NCBI GenBank assembly: GCA_047632755.1
Contig: JBLIDT010000002.1
Location: 62,001 to 126,000, forward strand
Direction of reading: 5' to 3'
Origin: JAKVAV01 sp047632755
GTDB lineage: Bacteria; Bacteroidota; Bacteroidia; Flavobacteriales_D; Cryomorphaceae
Length of the DNA: 64,000 nt
The notes under the pieces were generated by a model. The model did no database searches. It saw only the letters and a program-made list of their open reading frames with translations, and was not told the DNA's origin. A program made the translations under genes and the position numbers. Positions 61,149-64,000 of the stretch are shown piece by piece (positions within the stretch are counted from its first letter, which is position 1; the number at the start of each line of letters is the position of its first letter).

Positions 61149-61568
61149 TCACAAGCGAAATACGGAGATGAACTTTAGAAGTGATAACCCACTAAGTGGA
61201 TCAGGGGGAGATTTTAAAGAATAACTATCTGCTTCCCGCAAAGAAGGTAAGGCAAAGTCGAAGGTACTCAGCGAAATCCAGTTGAAAGAAATCTGCTTGA
61301 GATCAACATCTGATTTGCCAACGTAACCATCAAAGATCTTCTCGACTTTATCGAAGGCACAACATTTTGCTGTAACAGCTGCAAAATCAAAACCTTCAGA
61401 AGCACAGCAGAAGTCTTTTTGTTCCAAACTTACTTCGTACTTACCCGAAGTATAACACTCCATGGTAGTCGCATTCACATAGCCCGTGTGCACCATAAAA
61501 GTGAATGCCAGCAAGAGGCTCAGGCCTCTGACGAAAATGGATGGGTAGTATGTTTGTGATTTGAACAA
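61149..61568 (-). CDS. Small exported Cys-rich protein, HYC_CC_PP-like
   Basis: This 139-residue protein has an N-terminal hydrophobic segment (SIFVRGLSLLLAFTFMVHTG). The Cys motifs are MECYTSG, DFCCA and KCCAF, and it ends KSPPDPLSGLSLL. The order of one Cys, two Cys-Cys pairs and a Pro-Pro near the C-terminus resembles the HYC_CC_PP family of Bacteroidota, often near HMA and TonB receptor genes as here. The HYC itself is ECY. The start is a TTG at 61568 and is uncertain. Confidence 0.6.
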   Translation of the reverse strand: MFKSQTYYPSIFVRGLSLLLAFTFMVHTGYVNATTMECYTSGKYEVSLEQKDFCCASEGFDFAAVTAKCCAFDKVEKIFDGYVGKSDVDLKQISFNWISLSTFDFALPSLREADSYSLKSPPDPLSGLSLLKFISVFRL

Positions 61569-61587
61569 AAGGTTGATCTCGCTGTAT

Positions 61588-61595
61588 TAACTTTG
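61588..61595 (+). promoter_or_regulatory. -7 box for the nfu gene
   Basis: TAACTTTG is a full match to TAnnTTTG, 25 bases before the ATG at 61621. Confidence 0.55.
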
Positions 61596-61620
61596 TAAAA
61601 ATACGAAATTCTAGAAGGAT

Positions 61621-62211
61621 ATGTTTCCAACCAGTATATACGCCGAACTAACACCCAACCCGAACACCATGAAGTTTATGGCTGATCGAGTGATTTTCAA
61701 TTCAAATGATGCTGTTGAGTATAAGACGCCTGCTGAAGCGAAAGGCTCATCAGAACTAGCGGTGAAGCTTTTCGACTTTCCATTTGTCAAAAGCGTTTTT
61801 ATCGCAAGCAACTTTGTGACAGTTACAAAAACAGCCGATCTCAATTGGGACTTAATCACTTTTGAGCTCCGTGAGTTCGTGCGTGAGTTTATGCTCAAGC
61901 ACGAAACGGCGGTGGAAAAAATACCTGAGATTGAACTTGTAGCTGAGGAGGTAAAGACTCGAGAACCTGTGGAACCTAGCGAATACGACGATACCATTCG
62001 TCACTTGCTGAATGAGTATGTAAAGCCCGCAGTCGAGAGCGATGGCGGCGCCATAGATTTTGTGTCTTTCAAAGAAGGCATTGTCAAAGTGCAGCTGCGT
62101 GGATCTTGTTCGGGCTGCCCCTCATCCACTTTGACTCTTAAAGACGGAATAGAGAATCTTTTAAAAACCGAGCTTCCTGAAGTAAAGAGCGTAGAGGCGG
62201 AATCGATTTAA
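61621..62211 (+). CDS. nfuA: Nfu-type Fe-S scaffold protein
   Basis: This 196-residue cytoplasmic protein has an N-terminal Nfu_N domain (IYAELTPNPNTMKFMADRVI, about 5-90). The C-terminal NifU domain has the cluster-binding LRGSCSGCPSSTLTLKDGIE. It acts as a late carrier in Fe-S assembly, like NFU1. The symbol is by analogy, since E. coli NfuA has a different N-domain. The stop overlaps the convergent DinB-family gene by 4 bases. A shorter relative is at 4088. Confidence 0.9.
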   Translation: MFPTSIYAELTPNPNTMKFMADRVIFNSNDAVEYKTPAEAKGSSELAVKLFDFPFVKSVFIASNFVTVTKTADLNWDLITFELREFVREFMLKHETAVEKIPEIELVAEEVKTREPVEPSEYDDTIRHLLNEYVKPAVESDGGAIDFVSFKEGIVKVQLRGSCSGCPSSTLTLKDGIENLLKTELPEVKSVEAESI

Positions 62212-62741
62212 AAATTTACTCCATACTTCTCGCGCATCACCTTAAGATGATGCAAATTATGCCCAGGGATAATCAGGCCGATGGCCCTAGCAGATATTGG
62301 ATATCCACTCGCGTTTCCAATAAACTCCATATGCTCATCATCTGCGTGTAGGTAGATGCTTTTTGTAAAACTTCGTGCAGCCTCCCATTGAGATTTTAAG
62401 TCTTTCGCGCTTTGTTTGCTCGCTGGCGAAGCCTCCACATAATCATCCTGATCATAACCGGTGAGTGCCTGTTTCTCTCTGCGCAAGAGACGCAATGCGC
62501 GTATCGCAAAAATTCTTTCAGTGTCAATACAGTGCAAAATAAGCTGCGACATCGTCCATTTTCCTTCTGCATATGCGAAGTTTACTTTGGATTCATCCAA
62601 TCTCCAGAACAGCTTTTCCCAATTTTCACCATCCACTGCCAAAGCTTCGGAAATACTAAGCCCCTCTACCCGCTTCAAATAATTGGCATAATATGCTCCA
62701 TACTCATTCTGATTGGGCGTGAATTTTTTGTAAATCTCCAT
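62208..62741 (-). CDS. DinB-family protein
   Basis: This 177-residue protein has the four-helix DinB/YfiT fold. Likely metal-binding His residues are in LILHCIDTERIFAIRALRLL and PGHNLHHLKVMREKYG, the latter the typical C-terminal HxxxH site. A KWTMSQL-type stretch precedes the first His. Members are metal-dependent, some acting as thiol transferases. It ends 4 bases into the nfu gene on the other strand. Confidence 0.87.
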   Translation of the reverse strand: MEIYKKFTPNQNEYGAYYANYLKRVEGLSISEALAVDGENWEKLFWRLDESKVNFAYAEGKWTMSQLILHCIDTERIFAIRALRLLRREKQALTGYDQDDYVEASPASKQSAKDLKSQWEAARSFTKSIYLHADDEHMEFIGNASGYPISARAIGLIIPGHNLHHLKVMREKYGVNF

Positions 62742-62791
62742 TAACGGTCTAAATAATTTCTAACTGGTGACCTCTCGGTCGTAGCTCGGCC

Positions 62792-62799
62792 TATCTTTG
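62792..62799 (+). promoter_or_regulatory. -7 box for the M61 peptidase
   Basis: TATCTTTG is a full match to TAnnTTTG, 18 bases before the ATG at 62818. Confidence 0.6.
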
Positions 62800-62817
62800 C
62801 AAAGCATAAAAATACAT

Positions 62818-64000
62818 ATGAAAAATACATTTTTCGTCTTACTATCGCTTTGTTGTTCTTCTGCTTTCGCGAATGACCCTGAAGGCTATAAGTTGACCCT
62901 CGATTTAAAAAACATTGTAAACGACCAAGTAGAAGTAAATCTCTACGTCCCTGAAATTGATCGGGACACCGTGATTTATAATATGCCGAAGATTATTCCA
63001 GGCACTTATAGCATTAGTGACTTTGGGCGTTTTATCGAAGACTTCAAAGCATTGGACTCAACAGGAGTAGAACTTCCCGTAGAAAAATTAGACGAAAACC
63101 GCTGGATGATCGGCAATGCTAGGTCGTTGGATCATTTAAATTATCGAGTAAACGACAGTTTTGACGAGCGGAGTGCCGCTGGCATTTTCGAACCTGCGGG
63201 AACAAACGTTGATGCAGGTGAAAACATAGTGCTCAATACGTTTGGCTTCGTTGGCTACATCGACCATCTAAAAAAGCGTCCGTTTGAAGTTGAGATTCTT
63301 CGTCCTGAAAACTTCTACGGCGAGACATCTTTGCCGCGGATAAGCACTGGCGATTCTTTGGATGTATTCGCTGCCAAAGATTATTTTCAACTCCACGATT
63401 GCCCGATGCTTTACTGCGTGCCTGATACTGCCGCAATGTATGTCGACGATACGCGAATTGTAGTTTCCGTTTATTCACCCACAGGAGTGGTGAAAGCGGC
63501 AGAAGTCTTGGCTTTGGTCGATGAGATTTTTCCAGCGGCATCAGAGTATTTGGGTGGCGATTTGCCAACAGATCAATATTCCATTCTCATCTACTTGACC
63601 AAAGGATTTGGCGGAAGCGGCGCATATGGTGCACTGGAGCACAATACTTCTACGGTTTGTGTTTTGCCCGAAGCACCCGTATCATCTTTGGCACAGACGA
63701 TCAAAGATGTGGTGGCTCATGAGTTCTTTCACATTGTGACCCCACTCAATATTCATTCAGAACAGATTGACGACTACGATTTCATGAATCCCGAGATGAG
63801 CAAACATCTATGGCTTTACGAAGGCTGCACGGAGTATGCCGCGCAGCACGTTCAGGTGAAATACGGATTGATGAGTGTTGATGAATTCTTGGATGTCCTA
63901 AAGCAAAAAATGATTTCTGCTTCTTCGTTTGACTCGGGAATTGCCTTTACAGAAATGAGTAAAAAAGCGCTCGATGAACATGAAGACCAATACCAAAATG
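62818..64000 (+). CDS. M61-family metallopeptidase (partial, runs off the window)
   Basis: The frame is open from the ATG at 62818 to the last base, giving 394 residues. A signal peptide (MKNTFFVLLSLCCSSAFA) precedes an M61 N-terminal beta domain (about 20-200) with the family phrase PGTYSISDFGRFI. The catalytic domain has the zinc motif AHEFFHIVTPLNIH and the third-ligand region LWLYEGCTEYAA. The usual PDZ domain would follow beyond the window. Family members are glycyl aminopeptidases acting in the periplasm. Confidence 0.9.
   Translation, partial: MKNTFFVLLSLCCSSAFANDPEGYKLTLDLKNIVNDQVEVNLYVPEIDRDTVIYNMPKIIPGTYSISDFGRFIEDFKALDSTGVELPVEKLDENRWMIGNARSLDHLNYRVNDSFDERSAAGIFEPAGTNVDAGENIVLNTFGFVGYIDHLKKRPFEVEILRPENFYGETSLPRISTGDSLDVFAAKDYFQLHDCPMLYCVPDTAAMYVDDTRIVVSVYSPTGVVKAAEVLALVDEIFPAASEYLGGDLPTDQYSILIYLTKGFGGSGAYGALEHNTSTVCVLPEAPVSSLAQTIKDVVAHEFFHIVTPLNIHSEQIDDYDFMNPEMSKHLWLYEGCTEYAAQHVQVKYGLMSVDEFLDVLKQKMISASSFDSGIAFTEMSKKALDEHEDQYQN

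Noticed and set aside
1..64000. tRNA, rRNA or other standard RNA genes
   Set aside because: No cloverleaf, TTC-loop consensus or rRNA blocks were seen by eye; a covariance-model scan would settle it.

Overview
The window is a gene-dense chromosomal segment of a member of the Bacteroidota, most likely a marine-type Flavobacteriales (Cryomorphaceae/Schleiferiaceae-like, a guess from gene content). Support: many TAnnTTTG -7 promoter boxes, which are the Bacteroidota type; T9SS type A and type B C-terminal sorting domains; lipoproteins with acidic export tags; four carboxypeptidase-regulatory/TonB-receptor type proteins; DUF4296 and DUF6089 proteins; and the gene order pdxJ / CBS / Omp85 / nadK / DUF6089 / uppS / bamA / ompH / ompH / murI, which recurs in this phylum. 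I saw no rRNA, tRNA, CRISPR array, phage or insertion sequence. All coordinates and motifs were read by eye.

Layout. 1-327 is the tail of an outer-membrane barrel protein and 367-1149 is nadE. 1157-6485 is a minus-strand run: trmB, an alkyltransferase-like protein, an Mrp-type Fe-S carrier, a small NifU-type scaffold, and a two-subunit 2-oxoacid:ferredoxin oxidoreductase (korA, korB). 6545-7594 is a glycosyltransferase. 7621-19539 looks like a phosphate-response region: a PhoR/PhoB-like pair, a beta-helix surface lipoprotein, a TonB receptor, small secreted proteins, an M14 peptidase, a second response regulator with a degenerate receiver, and a Na/phosphate cotransporter with a PhoU-like tail. 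Its divergent intergenic regions share a 16-base motif, TTAAGCCTNNNTTAAG (three copies), plus other 11-base-phased TTAA repeats.

19580-22601 holds a lipoprotein, a LuxE-like acyl-protein synthetase, a compact structured element of unknown nature (21192-21314) and tyrS. 22955-31220 is an alpha-glucan locus: a CBM48 protein facing a minus-strand operon glgE - maltokinase - glgB - GH57/DUF3536, with no trehalose synthase in the window. 31340-33512 holds an epimerase, a DUF4296 lipoprotein and a polyprenol-phosphate mannosyltransferase. 33643-39048 encodes a giant T9SS type B surface protein.

39239-45530 holds a lamin-tail T9SS protein, a TonB receptor and a phospholipase D-fold T9SS protein with an OB-like domain, perhaps an extracellular DNA scavenging set. 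45531-45980 contains a 113-base direct duplication of the 3' end of the next gene with its terminator. 45981-56737 is the conserved envelope cluster (hydrolase, pdxJ, CBS, Omp85, nadK, DUF6089, uppS, bamA, two ompH, murI), followed by an SGNH/PKD T9SS protein. 58037-61568 is a probable metal (copper?) locus: gamma-carbonic anhydrase-like protein, HMA-domain protein, TonB receptor, and a small Cys-rich secreted protein. 61621-64000 carries an Nfu scaffold, a DinB-family protein and an M61 metallopeptidase cut by the window end.

The strongest unexplained signals are the shared 11-base-phased operator-like motif, a group of genes whose start codon lies only 4-6 bases after the -7 box (probable leaderless mRNAs), the nested-palindrome element at 21.2 kb, and the duplicated gene tail at 45.6-46.0 kb.
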